Source: an uncultured Sinobacteraceae bacterium (GTDB lineage: Bacteria; Pseudomonadota; Gammaproteobacteria; Steroidobacterales; Steroidobacteraceae). Taken from it: a DNA stretch of 64,000 nucleotides. The notes beneath the pieces were generated by a model. It was not told the DNA's origin. It worked only from the letters and a program-made list of their open reading frames with translations, and did no database searches. The stretch covers positions 29,591 through 93,590 of the forward strand of contig CALEKY010000037.1 in NCBI GenBank assembly GCA_937902995.1, read 5' to 3'. The position numbers and the translations under genes are program-made. Of this stretch, positions 17,724 to 25,214 are shown piece after piece; positions within the stretch are counted from its first letter, which is position 1, and each line of letters opens with the position of its first letter.

Positions 17724-17764
17724 CGCCATGTCAACACATTTTTCTTTGACGACAGCGGCAACTA

Positions 17765-18166
17765 ATGACATCGAATACGAGCGAGCTGTTTCTCGCCGGC
17801 GCAACGCCCCCTTCGCTGCGCGGTCAGCGATGCGGCGCGTGCGGCGCTCTGGCGTTTCCGCCGAATCCGTACGGCTGCGAGAAGTGCGGCGCGACCGCCG
17901 ACCTGTTGACGGATCAAGCACTTACCGGCCGCGGACGATTGCGCGCAGTCGCGACGACGTTCGTCCCGCCGCGCAAGGACATGCCCGCACCGTTCACGGT
18001 GGCGTCGATCGAGCTTGCAGACGGCCCGGTCGTTCGTGCCCTGTTGACGACTCCCACTGACGAGTCGCTGCGCATCGGCGATGAGGTGCAGGCCGTGCTC
18101 GTCTCGTTCTCGACCGAAAACGGCGCGCAGACCGAGCTGCGGTTCGCGCCGGTGGAAGCCTCCTGA
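17765..18166 (+). CDS. DUF35 OB-fold protein with zinc ribbon (ChsH2-C/aldolase-partner-like)
   Basis: 133 residues. The N-terminal rubredoxin-like zinc ribbon shows CGAC (Cys23, Cys26) and CEKCG (Cys38, Cys41), followed by the OB fold: TGRGRLRAVATTFVPPRKD, FTVASIELADGPVVRALL and LRIGDEVQAVLV. DUF35 proteins act with thiolase-superfamily partners; in ChsH2-Ltp2 the DUF35 part stabilises and feeds the side-chain aldolase. The next gene is exactly such a partner and overlaps it by one base (TGATG), which supports a complex made at equal levels. Confidence 0.9.
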   Translation: MTSNTSELFLAGATPPSLRGQRCGACGALAFPPNPYGCEKCGATADLLTDQALTGRGRLRAVATTFVPPRKDMPAPFTVASIELADGPVVRALLTTPTDESLRIGDEVQAVLVSFSTENGAQTELRFAPVEAS

Positions 18167-19317
18167 TGCGCAAAGAGCTACGCGAATTGCGGCCGGTGTA
18201 TGTCGTGGGCATCGGCCTTCACAAATATCAAGCGGCCAGCGAGACGCCGTACGTGCAGTTGGGGCTCACGGCGATCCGCGAGGCGCTGCGCGATGCCAGC
18301 ATTGCATTCTCGGCGGTCGAATCGGCCTACACCGGTACGGCATTGCTCGGCATGGCGCCGAGCCGCGTGATGCTGCGTCACCTCGGCGGATCGGGACTTC
18401 CTATCGCGCAAATCGAGAATGCGTCGGCTTCCGGATCGACCGCGTTTCGTCAGGCGTGTCTGGAAGTCGCAAGCGGTCTATGCGACGTGTCGCTCGCAGT
18501 CGGTATCGACAAGCCGGGCAGGATTCAATTGGCGCACGAACGTGCCGGCGTACCCGATCTCGTAAGCGGCTACGTCGCGCCGTTCACGCACTTCGCGCTG
18601 CTCGCGCACGAATACATGCATCGTTACGGAGTCACGGCCGAGCAGGTCGCGGCGGTTGCGGTGAAGAATTTCCGCAATGCGTCGCGCAATCCCTACGCGC
18701 AGCGCACGAAAGCGTATTCGCTCGATGAGGTGTTGGCCGGTCCGCGCATCGCCGGCGCGTTGACGCGGCTGCAATGCTGTCCCGTCGGTGAAGGCGCAGC
18801 GGCGGTCATCGTCGCGTCGGAAGCCGCGATTCGCGAATACGGCATCGATCGTTCGCGAGCGATTCGCGTGCTCGCATCCGTGTCGCGCTCGGAACGCGTG
18901 TACGAGCCGGGCTGCGATCCGGACACCGAGCTCACGCGCGAAACCTTGGCGATGGCCTGCGAACAGGCGGACATCGAGCCGCAACAACTCGATGTCGTTG
19001 AGTTCCACGACGCCTTCTCCATCGAAGAGCTCTTGTACGTCGAAGCGCTCGGCCTGTGCGGCCCGGGCGAAGCCGCCGCGCTGCTCGCGCAAGGTAGTTT
19101 CGATATCGGCGGACGCTGGGCCGTCAACCCTTCCGGCGGTTTGCTCGGCATGGGTCATCCGATCGGTCCGACGGGCGTCGGACAAATCTGCGAGATCGCG
19201 CGGCAGCTGCGCGGCGAAGCAGGCAATCGCCAACAGCCGAACGCACAGCTGGGGCTCGCCCACATGGTCGGCATCGGCTCCGTCTGCGTCGCGCACGTGC
19301 TCTCGCGTCAGCAATGA
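18166..19317 (+). CDS. Thiolase-superfamily protein lacking the nucleophilic Cys, probable Ltp2-type aldolase
   Basis: 383 residues of SCP2-thiolase/lipid-transfer-protein type. The nucleophile site reads IENASASGSTAF, so Ser87 takes the place of the catalytic Cys. The HDAFSIEEL (His281) and NPSGGLLGMGHPIGPTG (His331) loops are kept. Loss of the Cys rules out normal thiolysis. It agrees with Ltp2, a thiolase-fold retro-aldolase that works with a DUF35 partner to cleave beta-hydroxyacyl-CoA side chains. Immediate coupling to the DUF35 gene supports this. The actual substrate is not shown by the sequence, and a non-catalytic lipid-transfer role remains possible. Confidence 0.88.
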   Translation: MRKELRELRPVYVVGIGLHKYQAASETPYVQLGLTAIREALRDASIAFSAVESAYTGTALLGMAPSRVMLRHLGGSGLPIAQIENASASGSTAFRQACLEVASGLCDVSLAVGIDKPGRIQLAHERAGVPDLVSGYVAPFTHFALLAHEYMHRYGVTAEQVAAVAVKNFRNASRNPYAQRTKAYSLDEVLAGPRIAGALTRLQCCPVGEGAAAVIVASEAAIREYGIDRSRAIRVLASVSRSERVYEPGCDPDTELTRETLAMACEQADIEPQQLDVVEFHDAFSIEELLYVEALGLCGPGEAAALLAQGSFDIGGRWAVNPSGGLLGMGHPIGPTGVGQICEIARQLRGEAGNRQQPNAQLGLAHMVGIGSVCVAHVLSRQQ

Positions 19318-19373
19318 CTTCGTGCGCGGGCAAACGAGCCCGCGCGCCTTTTCGCTCCCATACAGGAATCCTC

Positions 19374-20141
19374 ATGCGCATCGGTCAGATCGTCCCGAGC
19401 TCGAACACCACGATGGAAACGGAGATCCCCGCGATTCTCCGCAACCGCGAACGCATCCGTCCGAACGAAACGTTCACGTTCCATTCGAGCCGGATGCGGA
19501 TGAAGAAAGTGACGAAGGCAGAGCTCGAAGCGATGGATCGCGACAGCTTGCGTTGCGCCGCCGAGCTCGCCGATGCCGCCGTCGACGTCGTCGGCTATGC
19601 CTGCCTCGTGGCGATCATGAGCATGGGCCGCGGCTATCACCTCACGAGTCAGGCGGCTCTACTTCAGCGCATGCAGGACGAAGGCCACGCCGCACCGGTC
19701 GTGACCTCCGCCGGCGCGCTCGTCGACGAGCTCAAGCTGGCTGGTGTCGGCTCGATTGCACTGCTCACGCCGTATATGCCGGAGCTGACGGCGCTGGTCG
19801 TCGACTACATCTCCGACCAAGGCATTCGCGTCGTCGATTCGGTGTCGCTGTCGATCCCGGACAATCTCGCCGTCGGCCGCCGCGATCCGCTCGCTCTGCT
19901 CAACGACGTCGAGCGCTTGAGCACGCGCGGCGCGGATCTCGTCGTCATTTCGGCCTGCGTGCAGATGCCGTCGCTGCCCGCCATTCCGCTGCTCGAGCAG
20001 AAGCTCGGCATGCCGGTCACTTCCGCAGCGGTTTGTACGACGCGCTCGTTGCTGCGCGCGCTGAATCTCGAACCCATTGCGCCCGATGCGGGCTTCATCT
20101 TGAGCGAAGCGAACCGCGCGAGCGGCTCAGCCGCGAGGTAG
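19374..20141 (+). CDS. Maleate cis-trans isomerase / Asp-Glu racemase superfamily protein
   Basis: 255 residues. The start MRIGQIVPSSNTTMETEIP is the signature of maleate isomerases and arylmalonate decarboxylase-like proteins. Two cysteines sit where the isomerase uses its pair: VVGYACLVAIM (Cys77) and VVISACVQMPS (Cys195). It could isomerise maleate or a substituted maleate made by ring cleavage, or act on another cis-diacid. The chosen ATG has AGGAA 7 nt upstream; the frame stays open further upstream but without family character. Fourth-position neighbours are beta-oxidation genes. Confidence 0.88.
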   Translation: MRIGQIVPSSNTTMETEIPAILRNRERIRPNETFTFHSSRMRMKKVTKAELEAMDRDSLRCAAELADAAVDVVGYACLVAIMSMGRGYHLTSQAALLQRMQDEGHAAPVVTSAGALVDELKLAGVGSIALLTPYMPELTALVVDYISDQGIRVVDSVSLSIPDNLAVGRRDPLALLNDVERLSTRGADLVVISACVQMPSLPAIPLLEQKLGMPVTSAAVCTTRSLLRALNLEPIAPDAGFILSEANRASGSAAR

Positions 20142-20145
20142 GACC

Positions 20146-21378
20146 ATGAGTTACCGACCGACCCAACCTCTTCGCTATCAAGACAGCCTGTATCACGACT
20201 TCGGTACGCCCGAAGAAGTTCGGGCCGTGCGCGCAGAAGTGCGCCGCTTCGCCGACGAGTTCGTCGCGCCCGCCGCGCATTCCATCGGTCACACCGAAGA
20301 GTCGGTCGAGGCGTTTCCGCGCGAGCTCATGGCGAAGATGGCCGGGGCAGGACTGTTCGCCATTCCGTTTGCCGCCGACGTCGGCGGCCGCGGCCTGAAA
20401 TATCCCGCCGCGGCGACGGCGACCATGATCGAAGAGCTGGCGTATCACTCGAACTCGGTCGCAGCTATCGTCGACGTGCACTGCATCCTGGCGGGCAATG
20501 CGCTTCGTCAGGGCTCTTCTTATATAAAGGAGCGCTACCTCAAGCCGCTCATCCGCGGCGAGAAGATCGGTAGCTTTGCCACGACCGAGCCCGACGCCAG
20601 CACCGATCTGAGCGTCGGTGCGATGCGGACCGTCGCGACGCGCACCGCGGACGGCTACATCGTCAACGGTCGCAAGCGGTTCATCACGAATTCGCCGGTC
20701 GCCGATTTCGTCGTGCTCCTGTGCGTCGACGGCGAGCGCATGACCGAGCTCGTCGTCGATCTCGATGCGCCCGGCGTTCGCGTCGGCCCGCCGGACAAGA
20801 AGCTCGGCAATCACGGGCAACTCACCGCCGACATCTACTTCACGGACGTCAAAGTTCCCGAGCAGAACGTGGTCGGCGCCCCGGGCCAGGGTCTGAAGAT
20901 TGCGCTGCAAACGCTCACGTACGGTCGAATCGGCATCGCTGCGAGCGGCGTGGGCATGGCGCAGGCGCTGTTCGATCACTCCGTCGAACGTCTCAAGACA
21001 CGCCGCGCGTTCGGCAAGTCGCTCGCGCAGTTCCAGCACTGGCAATTCAAATTGGCGGAGCGCGCCACCGAGATCGAGAACGCACGCAACTTGTATCTCA
21101 AGGCGGCGCTGCGCCTCGACGACGGCCACGCATTCCCCGAGCCGGAGGCAGCGATGGCCAAGTGGTACGGCACCAACCTCGCCGGAGAATTCGCGCGCGA
21201 GGCCGTACAGATCTTCGGCGGCTACGGCTTCATGCGCGAGCTGGCTGCGGACGCTTCGCACTACCGCGTGGAAGAGATCTACCGCGACTGCAAGATCGCC
21301 GAGATCTACGAGGGCACCAACGAAATTCAGAAGCTCGTGATCGCCCGCAACATTTTCGGCAAGGACATCACAGGTTAA
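20146..21378 (+). CDS. Acyl-CoA dehydrogenase
   Basis: 410-residue FAD enzyme for alpha,beta-dehydrogenation of an acyl-CoA. Seen: FAIPFAADVGGRGLKYPAAA, GSFATTEPDASTDLSVGAMR (FAD/substrate loop), GYIVNGRKRFITNSPVADF, YGRIGIAASGVGMAQALFD, RRAFGKSLAQFQHWQFKLAE, IFGGYGFMRELAA and YEGTNEIQKLVIARNIF with the catalytic Glu at about 389. It begins 4 nt after the isomerase stop, with GGTAGGACC as ribosome site. Substrate length unknown. Confidence 0.95.
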   Translation: MSYRPTQPLRYQDSLYHDFGTPEEVRAVRAEVRRFADEFVAPAAHSIGHTEESVEAFPRELMAKMAGAGLFAIPFAADVGGRGLKYPAAATATMIEELAYHSNSVAAIVDVHCILAGNALRQGSSYIKERYLKPLIRGEKIGSFATTEPDASTDLSVGAMRTVATRTADGYIVNGRKRFITNSPVADFVVLLCVDGERMTELVVDLDAPGVRVGPPDKKLGNHGQLTADIYFTDVKVPEQNVVGAPGQGLKIALQTLTYGRIGIAASGVGMAQALFDHSVERLKTRRAFGKSLAQFQHWQFKLAERATEIENARNLYLKAALRLDDGHAFPEPEAAMAKWYGTNLAGEFAREAVQIFGGYGFMRELAADASHYRVEEIYRDCKIAEIYEGTNEIQKLVIARNIFGKDITG

Positions 21379-21394
21379 CCACCGGGAAGCTCAC

Positions 21395-22576
21395 ATGAAC
21401 CGCAACAGAATCGAGTTCGAGAACACGCCGTTTCTGATCAAGTTCACCGAAACGGCTCGCTTCAAGGAAACCTACGGCGGCGGCGAAGGCGCCGTGCTGC
21501 TCGAAGGCAGACACATGCGCCGTCCGGATGCGATCAAGAAGACCGTGCTCGTGTTCATGCATCCGACCGCGACGATCGACACGCTGCCGATGCCGCGCGA
21601 GCTCGCCCGCCGCGGCATTCCCGTGTTGTGCGGCGGCAGCCGCTATCCGCACAACGACACGGCGCTGATCATGGAGAAGGTCGTCATCGATCTCGGACAC
21701 TACGTCCGCTATGCGCGCGAGAAGCTCGGCTACGAGCGCGTCGTGCTCGCCGGATGGAGCGGCGGCGGCTCGCTCGCCGTGTACTACCAAGCGCAGGCGG
21801 AGAAACCGACCGTGACGGCCACGCCCGCCGGCGATCCGGTCGACTTCTCCAACCTGTCGCCCGCCGACGGTCTCATGCAGCTGGCAGCGCACAGCTCGCG
21901 CGCGCGCATCATGACGGAATCGATGGACGCCTCGATTCGCAACGAGCTCGACCCGACCGATCGCGATCCGGCGTTCGATCTCTATGCGAAGAACGGCGGA
22001 CCGAAGCCGCCGTACAGCGCCGATTTCGTCGAGGCGTATCGCGCCGCGCAGATCGCACGCAATCGCCGAATCACGGCGTGGGTGCGGGAAACGCTGGCCG
22101 ACCTCGAGCGCCGCGGCGGCCCGGATGTCGAACGCTGTTTCATCACGCACGGCACGATGGCCGATCCGCGCTGGCTCGATCCGTCCGTGGATCCGAACGA
22201 GCGCGTGCCAGGCCGCTGTTACATGGGCGATCCTGCAGTCGTGAACAACGGCCCGATCGGCCTCGGACGCTTCTGCACGCTGCGTAGTTGGCTCTCGCAA
22301 TGGAGCATCGACGAATCGAATGCGAATACCGAACGCCAAGGCCCGCAGGTGACGATTCCGGCGTTGGTCGTCGGCAACGGCGCGGACGACGCTTGCCCGC
22401 CGTCGCACACCGATGCGATCTACCGCAGCCTCGGCGGTCCGAAGGAGCGTCACGTCATCAGCGGCGCGAATCACTACTACTTCGGCCAGCGCGAACAGCT
22501 GTCCCAGGCGATCGATCTGTGCATCGATTGGATGAAGCGTAATCAGCTGTTGACCGAAGAGCTGCCGGGCGCCTGA
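21395..22576 (+). CDS. Alpha/beta-hydrolase family protein
   Basis: 393 residues. Nucleophile elbow GWSGGGS (Ser122), acid candidate in VVGNGADDACPPSHT and catalytic His in ISGANHYYFGQ near the C-terminus give a complete triad in the expected order. Between elbow and acid lies a cap of about 180 residues. There is no signal peptide, so it acts in the cytosol. As last gene of the DUF35 operon it may hydrolyse a CoA thioester, lactone or ester formed in the pathway. Family members of this size are mostly uncharacterised. Confidence 0.85.
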   Translation: MNRNRIEFENTPFLIKFTETARFKETYGGGEGAVLLEGRHMRRPDAIKKTVLVFMHPTATIDTLPMPRELARRGIPVLCGGSRYPHNDTALIMEKVVIDLGHYVRYAREKLGYERVVLAGWSGGGSLAVYYQAQAEKPTVTATPAGDPVDFSNLSPADGLMQLAAHSSRARIMTESMDASIRNELDPTDRDPAFDLYAKNGGPKPPYSADFVEAYRAAQIARNRRITAWVRETLADLERRGGPDVERCFITHGTMADPRWLDPSVDPNERVPGRCYMGDPAVVNNGPIGLGRFCTLRSWLSQWSIDESNANTERQGPQVTIPALVVGNGADDACPPSHTDAIYRSLGGPKERHVISGANHYYFGQREQLSQAIDLCIDWMKRNQLLTEELPGA

Positions 22577-22590
22577 CGCCGCGATCGTAC

Positions 22591-22622
22591 GATCCGCCGC
22601 AAGCGAGCGTTTGCGGCGGATC
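22591..22622. terminator. Strong bidirectional hairpin between convergent genes
   Basis: GATCCGCCGCAA and TTGCGGCGGATC form a perfect 12-bp stem with an 8-nt loop, lying between the hydrolase gene (+, ends 22576) and the TetR gene (-, ends 22631). No T-run follows on either side. Position and strength suggest a shared terminator. Confidence 0.6.
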
Positions 22623-22630
22623 GGCGAGCC

Positions 22631-23428
22631 TTACGACTGACCGTTGGTCAAGAACAGGGACAGCACCATGTCGACGTGCTTGCTCAGGAATTCCTCGTCG
22701 AAAGGATTCTGCTTGGTGATGTCCTGAAATTCGGCGGCGAGCGTGAAGACCGACGTCGCCGCGCCGATGAAGAGATAGCGCAGATGAACGAGATCGCCGC
22801 TTCTCAGCAAGCCGGCCTTCTGCGCCTTGCCGAGTAAATCGAGCTCCAAGCCGATGCCGGGCGCGAGATAGTTGGTAATCAGCCAATCGAGACGCTCGCG
22901 GTCCCCTTCGTTCGCTTGCACCATGAAGCGGTGCAATTGCGGCACTTTCGCGCTGAACAGAATGAACTCGCGCAGCATCAGCCGCACGAGCACCGGTTCG
23001 TCCACGCCGTCCAAGCCTTCGAGACGCTTGTGCAGCCGCTCCGTGTACATCCCGAACACGTGCTTGGCCGTCGCCTTCCAGAGATTGTCCTTGCTGCCGA
23101 AGTGGTGGCCGATCAACCGATGATTGACGTTCGCACGCAGGGCGATCTCGCGCGTGCTCGCGCCTTCGAAACCTTTCTCGGCGAATTCGCGCAGCGCCGC
23201 TTCGACGATGGCCAACTTGGTCTCGACCGCGCGCTGTTGCTCGCGGCGAACGCGCTTCTTGCGGACGGGCTTGCCTACTGCCGGCTGTCGAGTCTCGCTT
23301 TGACGAGCAACTGCGGACTTCGCGCGGCCGGTCTTCTGCGCTGCACGTGTCATTTGTGGCCGAAAACCTTCTGGCTGTTCGAGCTCTTGCAAAGAGACGT
23401 CGGTGGGCGGGCCGATTCGATCCGTCAT
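22631..23428 (-). CDS. TetR-family transcriptional regulator
   Basis: 265 residues from the ATG at 23428. A basic low-complexity N-terminal stretch of about 60 residues (KKRVRREQQRAVETK at its end) precedes the helix-turn-helix: LAIVEAALREFAEKGFEGAS, TREIALRANVNHRLIGHHFG and SKDNLW. The long N-terminal extension is unusual for TetR proteins; the next internal Met (MTRAAQK) would shorten it. It lies divergent from the acyl-CoA synthetase gene and convergent with the DUF35 operon. It may repress either; no ligand can be deduced. Confidence 0.9.
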   Translation of the reverse strand: MTDRIGPPTDVSLQELEQPEGFRPQMTRAAQKTGRAKSAVARQSETRQPAVGKPVRKKRVRREQQRAVETKLAIVEAALREFAEKGFEGASTREIALRANVNHRLIGHHFGSKDNLWKATAKHVFGMYTERLHKRLEGLDGVDEPVLVRLMLREFILFSAKVPQLHRFMVQANEGDRERLDWLITNYLAPGIGLELDLLGKAQKAGLLRSGDLVHLRYLFIGAATSVFTLAAEFQDITKQNPFDEEFLSKHVDMVLSLFLTNGQS

Positions 23429-23462
23429 TATTGGTCGACGCTTCCTCGCCGATCCCGCAGCG

Positions 23463-23551
23463 ACATTGTACATCCGACGCGCGAAAAACACGTCACGATG
23501 TGGCAATCATCATAAATAATGTACACGTCTGTCCAATTTTTCTATGTACTA
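23463..23551. promoter_or_regulatory. Divergent TetR / acyl-CoA synthetase control region with three TGTAC motifs
   Basis: AT-rich stretch between the two divergent genes. TGTACA occurs at 23467 and 23520 and TGTACT at 23545. The hexamer is palindromic and could form the core of TetR half-sites, but the spacing is irregular. A weak candidate only. Confidence 0.25.
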
Positions 23552-23625
23552 TTGCCCGGCAAGCTAGTTAAATACGGCACTCAGTGAGCACGCGGCCGAT
23601 CGCCGCCCAAACGGAGACACTCAAC

Positions 23626-25170
23626 ATGTTCGTGCCATTGACCATCAACGATCTCGTCGACCGCTCTGCCGCCGTCTATCCGGATCGAGTCGCGATCATC
23701 GATGAGCCCAACCAGCCTGCACCGCCGCTGCCGAATCTGACGTGGCGACAGGTTGCCGACCTGCGGCGGCAGATGGGCGTGGCGATGGATCGCATGGGAT
23801 TGGCCAAGGGTGCGCGTATCGCAGTCGTCAGCCCGAATGCCGCGCGTTTTCAGCTGCTTCACTACGGCGTCTGCTGCAACGGCCGCGTGCTCGTGCCGAT
23901 CAACTGGCGGCTGAAACGCGACGAAGTCGCCTACATCGTCGAGCACTCGAACAGCGAATTGCTGATCGTCGACCCCGATCTCGCCGACGATTTGCGCACG
24001 ATCAAGGGTCCGCGGTTCATGACGATGGGACCGGAGTTCGACGAAGCATGGTTCGGGCACTCGGGCGAGCCGAGCCCGCACGAACCGCAGGAGAACGATA
24101 CGGTCACGATCAACTACACGTCGGGCACGACTTCGAAACCCAAAGGCGTCGAGCAAACGCATCGCTCCCGATGGACCGACTCCGTCGTGACGGGTTGGCA
24201 TCTGGGCGTGACCGAGCGCGACGTCTATCTCAGCGTCGTGCCGATGTTTCATTGCGACGGTTGGAGCATGCCGTTCACCGTCGCCGCGCTCGGCGTACCG
24301 ACGGTCGTCCTGCGCAAGGTCGACGGCATGGAAATTCTGCGCCGCGTGCGAGAGCACGGCGTGACGCTCATGTGCTGCGCGCCGGCCGTCGTCGCCGCCG
24401 TGCTCGACGCGGCTGCGCGTTGGGATCGCGAAAAAGACGGCGACATTCCGGGCCGAGGCACGACGCGCGTCGTGGTGGCCGGTGCGCCGCCGCCGACCAG
24501 CCTCATCGAGCGCGTGGAGACTCAGCTCGGCTGGGAGTTCATCCAGATCTACGGTCTCACCGAAACCGCGCCCCTGCTCAGCGTCAATCGCTGGCGCAAG
24601 GAATGGGATGCGCTGTCGCCGAGCGAGCGCGCGAAGAAGCTCGGTCGCGCGGGCGTGCCGGTCGTCGGCATTCGCATGCAGGTCGACGAGTTCGGCGAAA
24701 TCCTCGCGCGCGGCAATCACGTCATGAAGGGTTACTGGCAGGACCCGCAAGCCACGGCCAATGCCATTCGCGACGGCTGGTTCTACACGGGCGACGGCGG
24801 CTTCGTGGACGAGGAAGGCTATTTCAACGTCTCCGATCGCAAGAAGGACGTGATCATCACGGGCGGCGAGAACGTCAGCTCGATCGAAGTCGAGGACCGT
24901 TTGCTCAGCCATCCTCAGGTGAAAGAAGCCGCCGTGATCGGCGTGCCGCACGAGAAGTGGGGCGAGACCGTCAAGGCGCTCGTCGTGTTGGCCGAAGGCG
25001 CGACGGTCACCGAAGCGGAATTGATTGCGTACTGCCGCGAAGGGCTCGCGCATTACAAGTGCCCGACGTCGGTCGAGTTCCGCGCCGCACTCGAGCGCAC
25101 GGCCACCGGCAAGCTGCAGAAATACAAGCTGCGCGCGCCGTACTGGGAAGGCCGCGAACGCAAGATCTGA
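23626..25170 (+). CDS. AMP-forming acyl-CoA synthetase
   Basis: 514 residues. Activates a carboxylic acid to its CoA thioester through an acyl-AMP. Seen: P-loop-like YTSGTTSKPKG (164-174), VVPMFHCDGWSMPF, IYGLTETAP, GWFYTGDGGFVDEEG, DRKKDVIITGGENVSSIEVE and the C-terminal catalytic Lys in TATGKLQKYKLR. It ends in PYWEGRERKI, almost the same tail as the synthetase at 30555. A GTG at 23584 is also open, but CGGAGA lies before the ATG at 23626. First gene of a unit with a large acyl-CoA dehydrogenase and an MFS carrier. Confidence 0.94.
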   Translation: MFVPLTINDLVDRSAAVYPDRVAIIDEPNQPAPPLPNLTWRQVADLRRQMGVAMDRMGLAKGARIAVVSPNAARFQLLHYGVCCNGRVLVPINWRLKRDEVAYIVEHSNSELLIVDPDLADDLRTIKGPRFMTMGPEFDEAWFGHSGEPSPHEPQENDTVTINYTSGTTSKPKGVEQTHRSRWTDSVVTGWHLGVTERDVYLSVVPMFHCDGWSMPFTVAALGVPTVVLRKVDGMEILRRVREHGVTLMCCAPAVVAAVLDAAARWDREKDGDIPGRGTTRVVVAGAPPPTSLIERVETQLGWEFIQIYGLTETAPLLSVNRWRKEWDALSPSERAKKLGRAGVPVVGIRMQVDEFGEILARGNHVMKGYWQDPQATANAIRDGWFYTGDGGFVDEEGYFNVSDRKKDVIITGGENVSSIEVEDRLLSHPQVKEAAVIGVPHEKWGETVKALVVLAEGATVTEAELIAYCREGLAHYKCPTSVEFRAALERTATGKLQKYKLRAPYWEGRERKI

Positions 25171-25214
25171 CGAGCGAAGCCATCGTCGTGTAAGCGCGTC
25201 TGAGAGTCTCCGAA

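Noticed and set aside
17730..17750. GTCAA and TTGAC half-sites in the divergent region
   Set aside because: Spacer is 11 nt instead of 5, so it was not counted as an operator of the same regulon, only mentioned.
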